Origin: Imbricaverruca yamaguchii | Taxonomy: Eukaryota > Arthropoda > Thecostraca > Neoverrucidae | Direction: 5' to 3' | NCBI GenBank assembly: GCA_034440575.1 | Contig: JAOTOL010000851.1 | Location: forward strand, 83,033 to 147,032 | Length of the DNA: 64,000 nt | Shown: positions 35,691 to 46,310 of the stretch, piece after piece | Numbering within the stretch: position 1 is the first letter of the stretch | Layout: every line of letters starts with the position of its first letter | Notes under the pieces: model-generated | Seen by the model: the letters and a program-made list of their open reading frames with translations, nothing else | Told to the model about the DNA's origin: nothing | Databases searched by the model: none | Translations under genes and position numbers: made by a program

Positions 35691-37029
35691 TACACTGTCA
35701 GAGTATGGACACGAAGGGCAGGTCGCACGTGATTCAGGAACAGCGTTACGGCCGGGATGCATAGCAACACTATTGATATAAAGGAATATGAACAAGATGC
35801 TCGTAAGTGTACATCCCCTCTATTCTCCCTCAGGGGATGCATCACACTTGAACTTCTTAATCATGACCGTACTGTCTGTGCGCTACTCAGTCGTGCGTGC
35901 TACTATGCATCTGGTACGCTATGCGCAATGTTGGTTCAAATGTGTAGTTCGGATCTTTTCTACACGTCTGCTGATTTGGTTATATTGCGCCCACAACTAA
36001 ATGTGGGAAACAAATGAAGCCTATAGTTAGATTAAAAAAAACAATAGTTAGATAGTTGGATGTCATGGCGCTTAACAAAAATATTACAATTGGCGCTCAT
36101 AACGTGCATTTCAGCATACCAGAGACTTATGAAAAGTGCTACGAAGTCGGTGGATAGTTCGAAATCCGATCACTTCCATATACCTGAGCATGCTTGTGAA
36201 AGCAATGACGCCCACGTCATTCGTTGGCACGTCGCGATATGCCAGGCTACGTTCCCCGAAACAACCTTCGCTATCTTGAAGTGTTGGCACAATTAAAGTA
36301 CAGCTGTACCGCCAGGGTCTATAAACAACGGGGAATCCGTAGTCTCTCATCGCCACAGAGGTGGGTGGGTAGCACACGCGTGACCGATACGCAGCCTCCA
36401 CACGATCACTTTGTCCCTCTTGGATCTCCGGTAGCCCGATAGCCAGTCCCCAAAGCGTGGTTTCATTGCATGCAGCACATTGGTGGCCTTTGTGGTTCAG
36501 CTGCTCTGCCATCTAAAGTTGGCATAGGGTGCATTTGTCGAGATGTGGTCCCTGCGACAAGCCCCGTCCACCGACCGGTGGTTGACTGGTCGTCCAGTCA
36601 CCAGTCAACCACCGACGCGCCACAACCGGAGACACGCGCCACACGCCGCCAACAACACCGACCGCCCTAATACGGCGCCGTCATGACGACCACCAATGCG
36701 CCGCAATCGGAGACAAGTGCTACACAACGCCACCAACACCGACCGGCCCAATACGGTGTCGTCATGACGACCACCGCCCGCCCAATAAGGCGTCGTCCCC
36801 ACAGCAGGAGTACGCCGCAGTACGCATCTGGCATGGGCGGCGTACCACGCTCAGCGCTGCGTACCTGCGGCGTGACTGCACCGCGTCATGAGTGGGCGCG
36901 CTGACATGGACAGCGGGCGTCAGTTGAAGCGACACCGTCCGGCAGGCTGGAGAGCAGAGGGGCGACGCAACGTGGCCGACTAGGACTGGCTGGGCTAATG
37001 CTTATTTAGGCCGCAGCGGGAAAATGCGG
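35691..37029. other. Lasp intron
   Basis: No exon seen. At 36600-36800 there is a tandem repeat of about 80 bases in two to three copies, with GTCGTCATGACGACCACC as its core. It is GC- and CpG-rich. Confidence 0.55.
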
Positions 37030-37828
37030 AGGCTGGATGACAACTGAACTCAGGGGATGGCGGGGTGGTGTGGCTGGTTACCACTCACCCCAGAGGCTGG
37101 CGAGTGGTGTGGCTGGTGACCACTCACCCCAGAGGATGGCAGGTGGTGTGGCTGGTGATCACTCACCCCAGAGGATGGCGGGTGGTGTGGCTGGTGGCCA
37201 CTCACCCCAAGGGCTGGTGGGCAGTGACCACTCACCCCAGAGGCTGGCGAGTGGTGTGGCTGGTGGCCACTCACCCCAGAGGCTGGGCGAGTGGTGTGGC
37301 TGGTGGCCACTCACCCCAGAGGCTGGCGAGTGGTGTGGCTGGTGGCCACTCACCCCAAGGGCTGGTGGGCAGTGACCACTCACCCCAGAGGCTGGCGAGT
37401 GGTGTGGCTGGTGGCCACTCACCCCAGAGGCTGGCGAGTGGTGTGGCTGGTGGCCACTCACCCCAGAGGCTGGCGAGTGGTGTGGCTGGTGGCCACTCAC
37501 CCCAGAGGCTGGCGAGTGGTGTGGCTGGTGGCCACTCACCCCAGAGGCTGGCGGGTGGTGTGGCTGGTGGCCACTCACCCCAGAGACTGGCGGGTGGTGT
37601 GGGTGGTGACCACTCACCCCCAGAGGCTGGCAGGTGGTGCGGCTGGTGGCCACTCACCCCAGAGGCCGGCGGGTGGTGTGGCTGGTGACCACTCACCCCA
37701 GAGGCTGGCGAGTGGTGTGGCTGGTGACCACTCACCCCAGAGGATGGCAGGTGGTGTGGCTGGTGACCACTCACCCCAGAGGCCGGCGGGTGGTGTGGCT
37801 GGTGGCCACTCACCCCAGAGGATGGCAG
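37030..37828. repeat. 39-bp minisatellite made of a Lasp splice donor, main block
   Basis: About 19-20 units. On the minus strand a unit reads CCAGCCTCTGGGGTGAGTGG, then CCACCAGCCACACCACTCG. Several 30-base units are present, and two single-base insertions occur (near 37283 and 37615). The unit equals the last codons of the Lasp exon at 46293-46433 (HHPPASG) plus its donor GGG|GTGAGT. Long minus-strand frames across the block read HQPHHSPASGVSG repeatedly; plus-strand frames are shadows. The right end stops abruptly at GGATGGCAG (37820-37828), where an 8.3-kb insertion begins. Confidence 0.95.
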
Positions 37829-38739
37829 AACAGCGTTGGAAAAGTGGCCCTTTTGGAACTTTTGCAATCCAAAGAATTATACACTCCGGAAAAAATACAC
37901 TCCTTGCATTGCTGGATGAAGACATACTTAACTAGCAAGACAGCTAGATGTCATTATACAATAGTGATAACTTGGGTGGAGAGGAAAATTCAGTCATACT
38001 GGGTCCCCTACCACATGAAGTTTCCAGTATAATTGAGGATAATACACATTTGTTATTTCGAGTCATCTGTAGGCACATTCCAAGAGGAGGCAGGAGTAAA
38101 GCCGACGATGAGATGCCAGCCAGATTGGAAGAATATCAGTTTGCTAGCATGCACAAGTACAACATATGTCAATGGATGGCAAAATATGGATCACTGCAGT
38201 CTGAATATGATCTTAATGCCACTGAACATTCCATATTTCACAACATTCCATCTTCCATATCATTCCATAACATTCCATTTGTGCATGTGCGATTTATGGT
38301 GAGGTGCAGGTGAATTAATAAACAGCCACCAGTGCATTCATGTGTATGTTCTCCATTTGTGGACAAACCTCAGAACAGAGTCCAGATGTGCTCAGAAGAA
38401 TGTATGGATGAACACCAAGAGCTATAGTGGCATCCACACAACTGGTAAGCCACAAAGTGTAGCACTTCCCCCAAATCTCCAAAATACTGGTGGATATGAG
38501 CCATGTTTTGCTACAGCATAGGAATTGTCATGGGCACTATTACTTTTCCACAAATGTTTTACACACAGTTTGCCTCCATGAAGCATACAAAGGTATTAGG
38601 TTGGGCTAAATTATGCTATATTATTTTATTTTTTTGTAAGTTATCCATTCATCAAATTCCTTTCGGAATCATTCAGGAATATAAAAAGTTTTTGAATTTT
38701 AAAACACTTGGGCTAGCATAGGCTGTTTAGTTAGCATAG

Positions 38740-39486
38740 GCCATTTACTTTTCATTTCTTAATTCATTTTAATACTTTTAATTAATTGTTTTTAAAAAAT
38801 TTATTAAAAAAAATTCCCCCCTCCCTTAGGTTACGCCTTTTTTTTTTTTATATTATCACATTCATTTATATTTTCCTTCCCAACCAACCTTTTTTTTGTT
38901 TTTTTTACCCCCCCCTCCTTCCAAAAAATGTCCTATCTATTTCATATATACATATTCTTACATAAAAAAAAATTAAATATTAAAAAAAAATTACTTATTT
39001 TTTTTTAAAAACCAAAAATATTTATATAATTATATTTATAAAATATGAAGAGATTTCAATATTTATTTAAAATAAAATAAAATTAAATTTAATTCTAATT
39101 ATTAAATTCAATTTAACTCAAAAACCCCCCCCCATAAAAAAAAAACCAATTAAATTAAAAAAAAAATTTAATTTGAAAAAAAAATTAAAAATTAAAACAA
39201 AAAAAAAATTTTTCTTCACCCCCCGCAAAAATAATAATTATTCTAAAATTTTTAAAAAAAACCCAAAATCCAATTATAATTCAAAATACATAAAAATTAA
39301 AAATATTTATATATAAATAGTTAGATAAAAAAAAATTAATAAAAAAAAAAACAAACCCCAACCCCAACCACCAAAACTTAAAAAAAATTTAAAAAAAAAA
39401 AAAATCTTTCTTTAAAAAAAAAAAACACAAACCCCCCCTCACCAAACAAAAAACCTACCACCCCCACCCCCCCCTCCACCCCCCCC
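38740..39486. repeat. Degenerate A/T/C homopolymer tract
   Basis: About 750 bases of irregular A-runs, T-runs and C-runs with almost no G. It has no repeat unit, no gene and no mobile-element signature. It ends exactly where the CR1-like element begins. It looks more like poor consensus or collapsed simple repeat than natural sequence. Confidence 0.7.
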
Positions 39487-39829
39487 AGTTTGCCGCCAGC
39501 TCTCAAGGTGGAAGCACGCGCCCCCGAGCTCCAGGTTTCCAGATAAGTCGCTGCAGAACAGGGCAGTACTCTAGTCTAAGCTGTGGATAGGTGCTTAGCA
39601 ATTACTTCTCTTATTATATTTCATTAGGTTTTATCTTATAAGCATTTTCGTAGCACGCAAACTATACTATATTAACCTAGCGACGCCGCAGGACGCCATC
39701 TTTGGCTTCGGCGTGTTCTCGACTCTTCGATTTCTGTAGTAGGAGATATTACAAGTGTGTAGATTTGATAAGTACATTAGACAACATTCATACTATCCTA
39801 ACATACTTTATTTATTTTTTGGTGTGCAT

Positions 39830-40480
39830 AGTGTGTTTGGTGTTGAAGTTTAAGATAGTTTAATTAGTAGTAAGTTGGGGGTATTCATAAGTGCTGTGTG
39901 ACTGTTCATTTTTCTGTCTAGCCATAAGTGATATCAAAGGGATATTTATATAGTTGTCTACTTGTGAGGAAGACAATTAGATTAGACATCTTGTTTAGTT
40001 ATTTAATTTATTTTTTAAAAAAAAAAAAAACAAAAAAACAAACAATTGTTTAATAGTTTCTGCTTTTCTTGAGGCACTCAGATATTTAACTGACAGTATA
40101 GGAGGTAGCGCTTTATAGTGAATGATAGTTAGCTTTTTTGTCGGTTGTTTAGCAAGTGTGTTTGGTGTTGAAGTTTAAGATAGTTTAATTAGTAGTAAGT
40201 TGGGGGTATTCATAAGTGCTGTGTGACTGTTCATTTTTCTGTCTAGCCATAAGTGATATCAAAGGGATATTTATATAGTTGTCTACTTGTGTGGAAGACA
40301 ATTAGATTAGACATCTTGTTTAGTTATTTAATTTATTTAAAAAGAAAAAAACCAAAAAAAAACCAAACAATTGTTTAATAGTTTCTGCTTTTCTTGAGGC
40401 ACTCAGATATTTAACTGACAGTATAGGAGGTAGCGATTTATAGTGAATGATAGTTAGCTTTTTTGTCGGTTGTTTAGCAA
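39830..40480 (+). repeat. Tandem 5' UTR monomers of the CR1-like element
   Basis: A segment of about 325 bases occurs twice in direct order, starting at 39830 and 40155 (AGTGTGTTTGGTGTTGAAG to TCGGTTGTTTAGCAAG). The two copies differ mainly in their internal A-run. Tandem promoter monomers are known in the 5' region of some LINEs, for example mouse L1; a promoter role here is inference. Confidence 0.9.
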
Positions 40481-40536
40481 GTTAATTTAGCAAGTTAATT
40501 TGAATCTAAATCTAGGCATAAGCTGCAGCGTTTAGG

Positions 40537-41472
40537 ATGGTTTCGACCAGGATGCAGGCACTAGAGGAAGAAATTAGGACCCTTAAGGCAGAGGTTTCCA
40601 ACCTCAAGGCTGCCCTTGTTGCACAGGGTAGGCAAGATAAAGCAACAAGGGGTCAATCCGTAGCAGGGACATCATATGCCCAGGTGGTCGCAGGCCACCA
40701 GGTAGCTGAGGTTTCCCCTACTGTGGAGGTGGCTGGGATCTCTCAAGAGGGGAGTGTTAATAGTGTTAATAGTGAACAGAGGAGGGGTAGTTCTGGTAGG
40801 TCACAGGAGGGGAAGTGGCATGAGGTCAGGGGGTGGAGGATTTGGAGACGCGAACCTAAGGAAAGGGTCAGTGAGTGGCAGGTGGCAGGTGGTAGGAGCG
40901 GGAGGAAGTGTAGCCGACCGGCCCAGCGGGCAGGCATAGTAACAGCAAATATGTTCCAGGCATTAGATGACTGCCCCCAGGATAGCAGTAGTAAGGAGTC
41001 AGTGCTGGTCATAGGAGACTCTCGTGTGCGTCATTTAGAGCGGGTATTTTGTAAAGGTAGGAGGGACAGGAGGTGCATCACCAGGCCTGGTGCCAAGGTG
41101 AAGGACCTGGTAACTGCGGTGGCACAGGTCACCAGTGATCACCAGTTTAACACAGTCATAGTGCATGTAGGGGTAAATAACATAGGTCATACTAGGAGCG
41201 AGGAGCTTCTGCGGGAATACAGGGCCCTTCTGGCCACCCTGAAGGGTACCAATAGAGTGCTTGTAACAGGAATTTTGCCTAGGGCTAGAGCCTCCCCTGA
41301 GTGGAGCTCTAGGGCACTGGCAGCTAACACCAGGGTAGGAAAGCTCTGCCAGGAGCTAGGTTTTACATTTGTAGACGAGTGGAGCAGGTTTTATGCATCG
41401 TGGGACCTCTATCAGAAGGATGGCCTGCATTTTTCTGAGAAGGGGGGTCCATGTGTTAGGCAAAGTATATGA
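40537..41472 (+). CDS. CR1-like ORF1: coiled coil plus SGNH esterase-like domain
   Basis: A 311-residue protein. Residues 5-35 form a likely coiled coil (MQALEEEIRTLKAEVSNLKA). A low-complexity basic middle follows. From about residue 153 it has an SGNH hydrolase pattern: VLVIGDSRVRH (catalytic Ser block), VIVHVGVNNIG (Asn block) and KDGLHFSEKG (Asp/His block). Esterase domains are known in ORF1 proteins of the CR1 group. No PHD finger or CCHC knuckle is seen. It would act as an RNA-binding or accessory protein in retrotransposition. The frame looks intact; the next ORF starts about 30 bases downstream. Confidence 0.88.
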   Translation: MVSTRMQALEEEIRTLKAEVSNLKAALVAQGRQDKATRGQSVAGTSYAQVVAGHQVAEVSPTVEVAGISQEGSVNSVNSEQRRGSSGRSQEGKWHEVRGWRIWRREPKERVSEWQVAGGRSGRKCSRPAQRAGIVTANMFQALDDCPQDSSSKESVLVIGDSRVRHLERVFCKGRRDRRCITRPGAKVKDLVTAVAQVTSDHQFNTVIVHVGVNNIGHTRSEELLREYRALLATLKGTNRVLVTGILPRARASPEWSSRALAANTRVGKLCQELGFTFVDEWSRFYASWDLYQKDGLHFSEKGGPCVRQSI

Positions 41473-41502
41473 GCATGTCCTTCAGGGAAACTAGGAAATG
41501 GG

Positions 41503-44139
41503 GTGGGGAGGGATGAAATTGCATTGCCAACTCAGGAATATTCCAATAGTGTCAGCCAAGGCAATAGAACCTCAAAGTCTGCAAATAGGGACAGCAGCAA
41601 CTCAAGGGGACAGAGTCATAGTTCATCTAGTGATAAAAGAACTCCTCAATATGAAAAAGCCAAAGGTGGTTATGGAGCATTTGTTAAGTGTATGATGTTT
41701 AATGCTCAGAGTATCCGTTCCAAATTTGATGAGTTCAAGTGTTATGTTGCTGAGGAGGAACCGGATTTTGTTTGCATTACGGAGGCATGGGTCAGTGAAG
41801 GATATTTTGGAGATAACTTACAGGACTATGAGATCCAGGGATACAATATGTTTTCGTGCAATAGGGGTCCAGCAATGAAAGGGGGTGGTGTAATGCTCTA
41901 TGTGAATAGCTTATTCAGTTCTCAAAAAGTAGCAGGTGGGGATAAAAATGTGTCTGTGGAGTCCATTTGGCTTGATGTCACTGTGGGAAAAGGCAACAGC
42001 AATACTCTTAGGATAGGAGCTTTCTACCGATCAGGAACCCTGCCACATTCTCAGCAACTGGAGCTTGACAAGGTGATTTGTGAGGAAATCAGTAGAAACT
42101 TTAAGAGGAAGTGCCTTATTCTCGGTGACTTTAATCTAAAAGGTTATGAAAATGCTGGTGTTGGCTCCCCATCATGCAAAATGTTCAGGAAATGCCTTGA
42201 AGAGGACCTGTTCTTACACCAGTTTGTATCGGAACCTACCAGGCATGGTTCATTCTTGGACCTTGTATTCTCGGATTTAAGTGACTTGGTTCAAGACTTG
42301 ACTGTAGGCGAAACTCTGGGAAAAAGTGACCATAACATAGTTAGATTCAAGGCACATGTAGGGGAAACTATCAAGGATAATTTGGTAAAGGTTCCAAATT
42401 TCAACAAAGCAGACTTTAACGGCATGAGAGCGGCTTTAAGTGCCATCAGATGGGAAGAAGAATTCTCCAATTTAAATGCCTGTGAAATGTGGGAAAAGTT
42501 CAAATTTTACTTAAAGGAAACTCAGATTAGACATGTCCCCCAAAAGCAAAGACGCAAAAGAAGGGTAGGAAAGCCAGCATGGCTTACACCAGACGTGATA
42601 AAAGCAATTAGGGCTAAGAAAACTGCATTTAGAGTTTTTAAAGAAGCCTCAAATGTCATTAATCTAAAGGCGTATCGAAAAGCTAGAGACACTGTGAAGC
42701 AAAAAACCAGAGCAGCAAAGCGAGCAAAGGAACTGGATTTAGCTAGAAACTGTAATGGGGACAGTAAAAAGTTCTTTAGTTTCTACAAGCTGAGTAAAGT
42801 TTCTAACACAATTGGTCCACTGGAAGTAAACGGGACTACATTGGGTGAGGATAGTGAGATGGTTGAGGAGCTGAGCAAGCAGTTCAAATCAGTGTTTACA
42901 TTGGAAGATATGACCAATCTGCCGACCGTACACCATAGTTCAGATACATGGGATCTGACAAATGATGTTGATTTCATTGGTAGTGATGTTGTTTACAATC
43001 ATATCAGGAAAATAAAGCCAAATAAGGCAGCAGGACCTGATGATATTTATGCTAGGGTGTTGCGGGAAACTGAAAAGGAACTGGCATTTCCACTTAGTAT
43101 AATATTTTGTAGATCAGTTTCACATAATGAAATTCCAACCGATTGGAAAAGGGCAAATGTAGTTCCTATTTTCAAGAAAGGAGAAAGAGGGAAAGTTGAA
43201 AACTATAGGCCAATAAGTCTCACATCCCTAGTCTGCAAGGTACTCGAATCAATTATCAAGGATAGAATAGTTAGTTATCTGGAAGGTAGCAGATTGATTC
43301 AAGATACTCAACATGGATTTAGAAAAGGACGATCGTGTCTCACAAACCTCTTGGACTTTTTGAACTTCGCCACAGAACAATTTGATCAGGGAAATCAGGT
43401 TGATGTAGCATATCTTGACTTTAGTAAGGCCTTTGACAAGGTACCCCATAAACGGTTAATGATACAGCTTCAGTCCCATGGTATTGCAGGTAGCATCTTA
43501 AAATGGATAGAGTTGTGGCTTTCAGATAGACAGCAAAGAGTGATGCTAAATGGTACAAAGTCATCATGGCAAAATGTTCTTAGTGGAGTCCCCCAGGGGT
43601 CAGTACTAGGGCCATTACTGTTCATTATATTTGTAAATAACATTGAAAGTGGCCTAAGCAGTAAAGTTTTGAAATTTGCAGATGATTTGAAGGTCTTTAG
43701 GGCAATAACAGGTCAGGATGAGCATATCTCGCTGCAAAAAGACTTAGACGAACTTGTGAAGTGGTCCGAAGAATGGCAAATGAAATTTAACTTTGATAAG
43801 TGCAAAATCATGCATGTAGGTAAGCAGCATATGAAGGCTCCATACTTGATGGGTGGCCAAGTGCTATCAGTGACTCAACAGGAGAAGGATTTAGGTGTTA
43901 TTCTAAACACAAAATTGGGGGCATCAGAACAGACCAAGGAAGCCAGGAAGAAGGCACTGAGAATGCTCGGGGCAATAAATAGGAATGTATCATACAGAAG
44001 TGAGGAAGTGATCAGGAAGCTTTACTGTGCATACGTCAGGCCACATTTGGAATACTGCATCCAAGCTTGGTCTCCTAGCTATGAAAAAGATTGTTGGCTT
44101 TTAGAGAGAGTACAAAAAGAGGGCTACAAAAATGGTTAA
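41503..44139 (+). CDS. CR1-like ORF2: APE endonuclease and reverse transcriptase (frameshifted near its end)
   Basis: An 878-residue frame. Endonuclease, about residues 60-300: MMFNAQSIRSK, ITEAW, GAFYRSG, ILGDFNLKG and KSDHNIVRF. RT, about residues 520-780: NYRPISLTSLVCKVLE, QHGFRKGRSCLTNLL, VAYLDFSKAFDKVPHKR, SGVPQGSVLGPLLF and the catalytic FADD at about residue 725. All key residues are present. The frame ends early: at about 44112 there is an A5 run where the sister copy near 15724 has A4. The expected sequence VQKRATKM becomes VQKEGYKNG and a stop. The remaining 124 codons continue at 44132-44506. One extra base therefore separates this copy from an intact ORF2; it may be a real mutation or a homopolymer error. 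Confidence 0.93.
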   Translation: MGRDEIALPTQEYSNSVSQGNRTSKSANRDSSNSRGQSHSSSSDKRTPQYEKAKGGYGAFVKCMMFNAQSIRSKFDEFKCYVAEEEPDFVCITEAWVSEGYFGDNLQDYEIQGYNMFSCNRGPAMKGGGVMLYVNSLFSSQKVAGGDKNVSVESIWLDVTVGKGNSNTLRIGAFYRSGTLPHSQQLELDKVICEEISRNFKRKCLILGDFNLKGYENAGVGSPSCKMFRKCLEEDLFLHQFVSEPTRHGSFLDLVFSDLSDLVQDLTVGETLGKSDHNIVRFKAHVGETIKDNLVKVPNFNKADFNGMRAALSAIRWEEEFSNLNACEMWEKFKFYLKETQIRHVPQKQRRKRRVGKPAWLTPDVIKAIRAKKTAFRVFKEASNVINLKAYRKARDTVKQKTRAAKRAKELDLARNCNGDSKKFFSFYKLSKVSNTIGPLEVNGTTLGEDSEMVEELSKQFKSVFTLEDMTNLPTVHHSSDTWDLTNDVDFIGSDVVYNHIRKIKPNKAAGPDDIYARVLRETEKELAFPLSIIFCRSVSHNEIPTDWKRANVVPIFKKGERGKVENYRPISLTSLVCKVLESIIKDRIVSYLEGSRLIQDTQHGFRKGRSCLTNLLDFLNFATEQFDQGNQVDVAYLDFSKAFDKVPHKRLMIQLQSHGIAGSILKWIELWLSDRQQRVMLNGTKSSWQNVLSGVPQGSVLGPLLFIIFVNNIESGLSSKVLKFADDLKVFRAITGQDEHISLQKDLDELVKWSEEWQMKFNFDKCKIMHVGKQHMKAPYLMGGQVLSVTQQEKDLGVILNTKLGASEQTKEARKKALRMLGAINRNVSYRSEEVIRKLYCAYVRPHLEYCIQAWSPSYEKDCWLLERVQKEGYKNG

Positions 44140-44506
44140 TGGCATAAGCAACCTGGCATATGAGGAAAGATTGAAGAAATTGAATATGTTTTCACTTAGA
44201 TATAGAAGGCTGAGAGGAGATCTCATCGAGGTCTTTAAATTTGTCAATGGTCTGGAGAGGGGATACCTTGGGGAAATGTTTGAATTTAACAGAAATGATG
44301 CAATTAGAGGTCATAAATTCAAAATTAAAATTAACCACAGCAGAACAAGGTTAAGGCAAACTTTCTTCACCAACAGGGTAGTGGAACACTGGAACCAGCT
44401 GCCAGAAAACATCGTCAGTAGCAGAACATTGAACATCTTTAAAAACAGCATAGACAATCATTATAAGAATAGAGGGCTTGCTTTTCAGTATTACAGGGAG
44501 GGCTGA
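44132..44506 (+). pseudogene. CR1-like ORF2 C-terminal part, in the shifted frame
   Basis: Carries the conserved C-terminal region of CR1-type ORF2 (YEERLKKLNMFSLRYRRLRG, later HSRTRLRQTFFTNRVVEHWN and FKNSIDNHYKN). It overlaps the 41503-44139 frame by eight bases and belongs to the same protein; the single-base shift described there separates them. Confidence 0.9.
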
Positions 44507-44610
44507 TTGGCAGATTTGGTGGGCAACTGGTTCAGTGTACAGAGTGCAACCAAGAAGGGCCCTTGTGGCTCAGAGTTGCACTGATCTTTTATGTCTTTAT
44601 GTCTTTATGA

Positions 44611-45784
44611 AAAGCCATGGATAATGCATTTCTTCTTGGTTTCTTGGAGAATGATATGTTCTGCATCAATTGGGATGGATAAAACTGTTCATATTTATAT
44701 TATTAAGCAGTCAGGAGCGATGTACATAAAAGATATCGGAAGGATTTTCCACATGAAAATTGCCTGAATGGTACCAAAACGTTCCTAAAACCTGCTAACA
44801 CTTTGCTCCAAAATGAAGACCCATAGAACCAGAAATTTCACCTTCTTTCGATTTCATGACTTATATTGTTTCTGAATTTCGTCAACAAGCGGGAATAGTT
44901 GCATTCATGCCACTCCGACCGCGAGGTTTCCCCACTCCGGACAAATTCAGATTTACGTGTGTTGACCTAATTATCTACACTCTTATAAGTCTCATACTGA
45001 TCCAATTATTAATTTCTTCCCACAGTCCTGATTATTATTAATTGATAAAAAAAGTTCCCTGTAATTCTCTTGGCAATTTTCTCTAACTTATTTTTATTTT
45101 TTGGTATTTCATAGCAATCATGGCGCGAAATGAGACGCTAATTTCCGCTCGTCCGTGACGATAGTCTGTTTTACAGCAGCAATTTGCCCGCCCGTCTAGT
45201 CGCTTTTCATCCTTCCAAATCATTCCTTGCTTCTACTAAACATTCCAGACATGAACTAAAAAGTGCATTGAAATACATTTAATATTAATAAGGATTGACT
45301 TCAATATTTTTTTTCAGCTTTCTCATTTGAAAAAAAAGAAAATTTCATCGTGGAGAGAATAAAAGATTTTAGACGGATTGTTTTAGTATAACTTTCCTTC
45401 AACCATTATATATTCCGAAACCCATATCCCGAAGTAACATTTTAGACCCTCCCATTTTAGACCCAGCGGTGCACGAACGTCCTGCTCTCGAGGTATGTTG
45501 TGAATTTGTATTAGTTATGCGGTGTTGGTACCTATGCTAGGAGTGGCAGGTATTGATATATAAACTTGGTTGACATCGATTAAGTATACTTTTGTGTTCA
45601 TTTTCTCTACCATTGCTCATGAAGTTGCCTTATAAGTCATTCACGTAACGTGGTGGATGACTTCAGACGACGATGTGTGGTGGACCCCATCTGGTTGGCT
45701 GTGAGACACTAGGATAAGAACCTAACAAATTACTTAAAGACGTTTTATTCTTGAGGAAGAAGAATTATCGGGTTATTTTACGAC
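44611..45784. other. Lasp intron, AT-rich, nothing recognised
   Basis: About 1.2 kb between the CR1 tail and a SINE. No exon or named repeat can be supported. Confidence 0.45.
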
Positions 45785-45900
45785 GCATTCAACCGCAAGG
45801 TCGCATAGCGCCGCCACCCTATATCACACCGATTGGTCGTGGGTGGACTGCAAATGCCGCCGGCCGTGAGATTCGAGTCCCACGCTCCACCATCTAGGCT
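45785..45900 (-). mobile_element. tRNA-derived SINE, family A, shortened head
   Basis: On the minus strand: TAGCCTAGATGGTGGAGCG (A-box-like), then GGGACTCGAATCTCACGG (B-box-like) directly after it, then the family body CACGACCAATCGGTGTGATA and GGTGGCGGCG. The spacing between the boxes is shorter than in a tRNA, so part of the head is deleted. Confidence 0.75.
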
Positions 45901-46141
45901 ACCGAGGCCCCTGGGTTTTTGTTCTTCATTCCAGGAGACATCACTGCATTTTTCAAAATTTATACACTTCGTTATATATAAAATGTATATACACCGTTAC
46001 TTGGTGCTTCAACATACACCCCATAATTTGGCAAACTGGGAAATTATACACCCCATAACATAGTGCCTCTCAAGATTATACACTCCATACTTTGGCAAGC
46101 CAAAAAATTATACACTCCGAATCCAAGACTGAGAAGTGAAA

Positions 46142-46310
46142 ATCCAACACTGGATGGCAGGTGGTGTGGCTGGTGACCACTCACCCCAGAGGCCGGCGAG
46201 TGGTGTGGCTGGTGGCCACTCACCCCAGAGGCTGGCGGGTGGTGTGGCTGGTGACCACTCACCCCAGGGGCTGACGGGTGGTGACCACTCACCCCAGAGG
46301 CTGGCGGGTG
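46142..46310. repeat. 39-bp minisatellite made of a Lasp splice donor, exon-proximal block
   Basis: About four units of the same repeat as 37030-37828. The rightmost unit is the real 3' end of the Lasp exon at 46293-46433 with its donor. Downstream copies on the minus strand keep TCTGGGGTGAGTGG or close variants. A 30-base unit is included. The left edge meets the 8.3-kb insertion. Confidence 0.93.

Larger units (their letters stand above)
39487..44610 (+). mobile_element. Nearly full-length CR1-like non-LTR retrotransposon
   Basis: Layout: a 5' untranslated region of about 1 kb, ORF1 with an esterase-like domain (40537-41472), ORF2 with endonuclease and reverse transcriptase (41503-44139, continuing to 44506 after a frameshift), and a short 3' tail of tandem TTTATGTC repeats ending at 44610. 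There is no poly(A). The fragment at 15155-16226 is closely related, so the family has been active in this genome. It lies in the Lasp intron opposite to the direction of Lasp transcription. Confidence 0.93.
37829..46152. mobile_element. 8.3-kb insertion that splits the 39-bp array; hAT-like ends
   Basis: The 39-bp array stops at 37828 and resumes at 46153. Near the borders the insertion has CAGCGTTGGA (37831-37840) and its near inverse TCCAACACTG (46143-46152), a hAT-style terminal repeat. The 8-base GATGGCAG occurs on both sides (37821-37828 and 46153-46160), as expected for a hAT target duplication, although two extra A bases sit on the left. Near the ends are repeated ATTATACACTCC motifs (two on the left, four on the right), possibly transposase binding sites. 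No clear transposase is seen; the 37948-38313 frame has no hAT features. A CR1-like element is nested inside. The array itself contains GGATGGCAG variants, so the duplication could be coincidental. Confidence 0.5.

Noticed and set aside
37065..37935. Long plus- and minus-strand frames across the 39-bp array as independent genes
   Set aside because: The unit is a multiple of three, so several frames stay open by construction. They may matter only as extensions of the Lasp exon.
37948..38313. hAT transposase inside the 8.3-kb insertion
   Set aside because: The 121-codon frame has no zinc-finger, DDE or hAT dimerisation motif that I can see.
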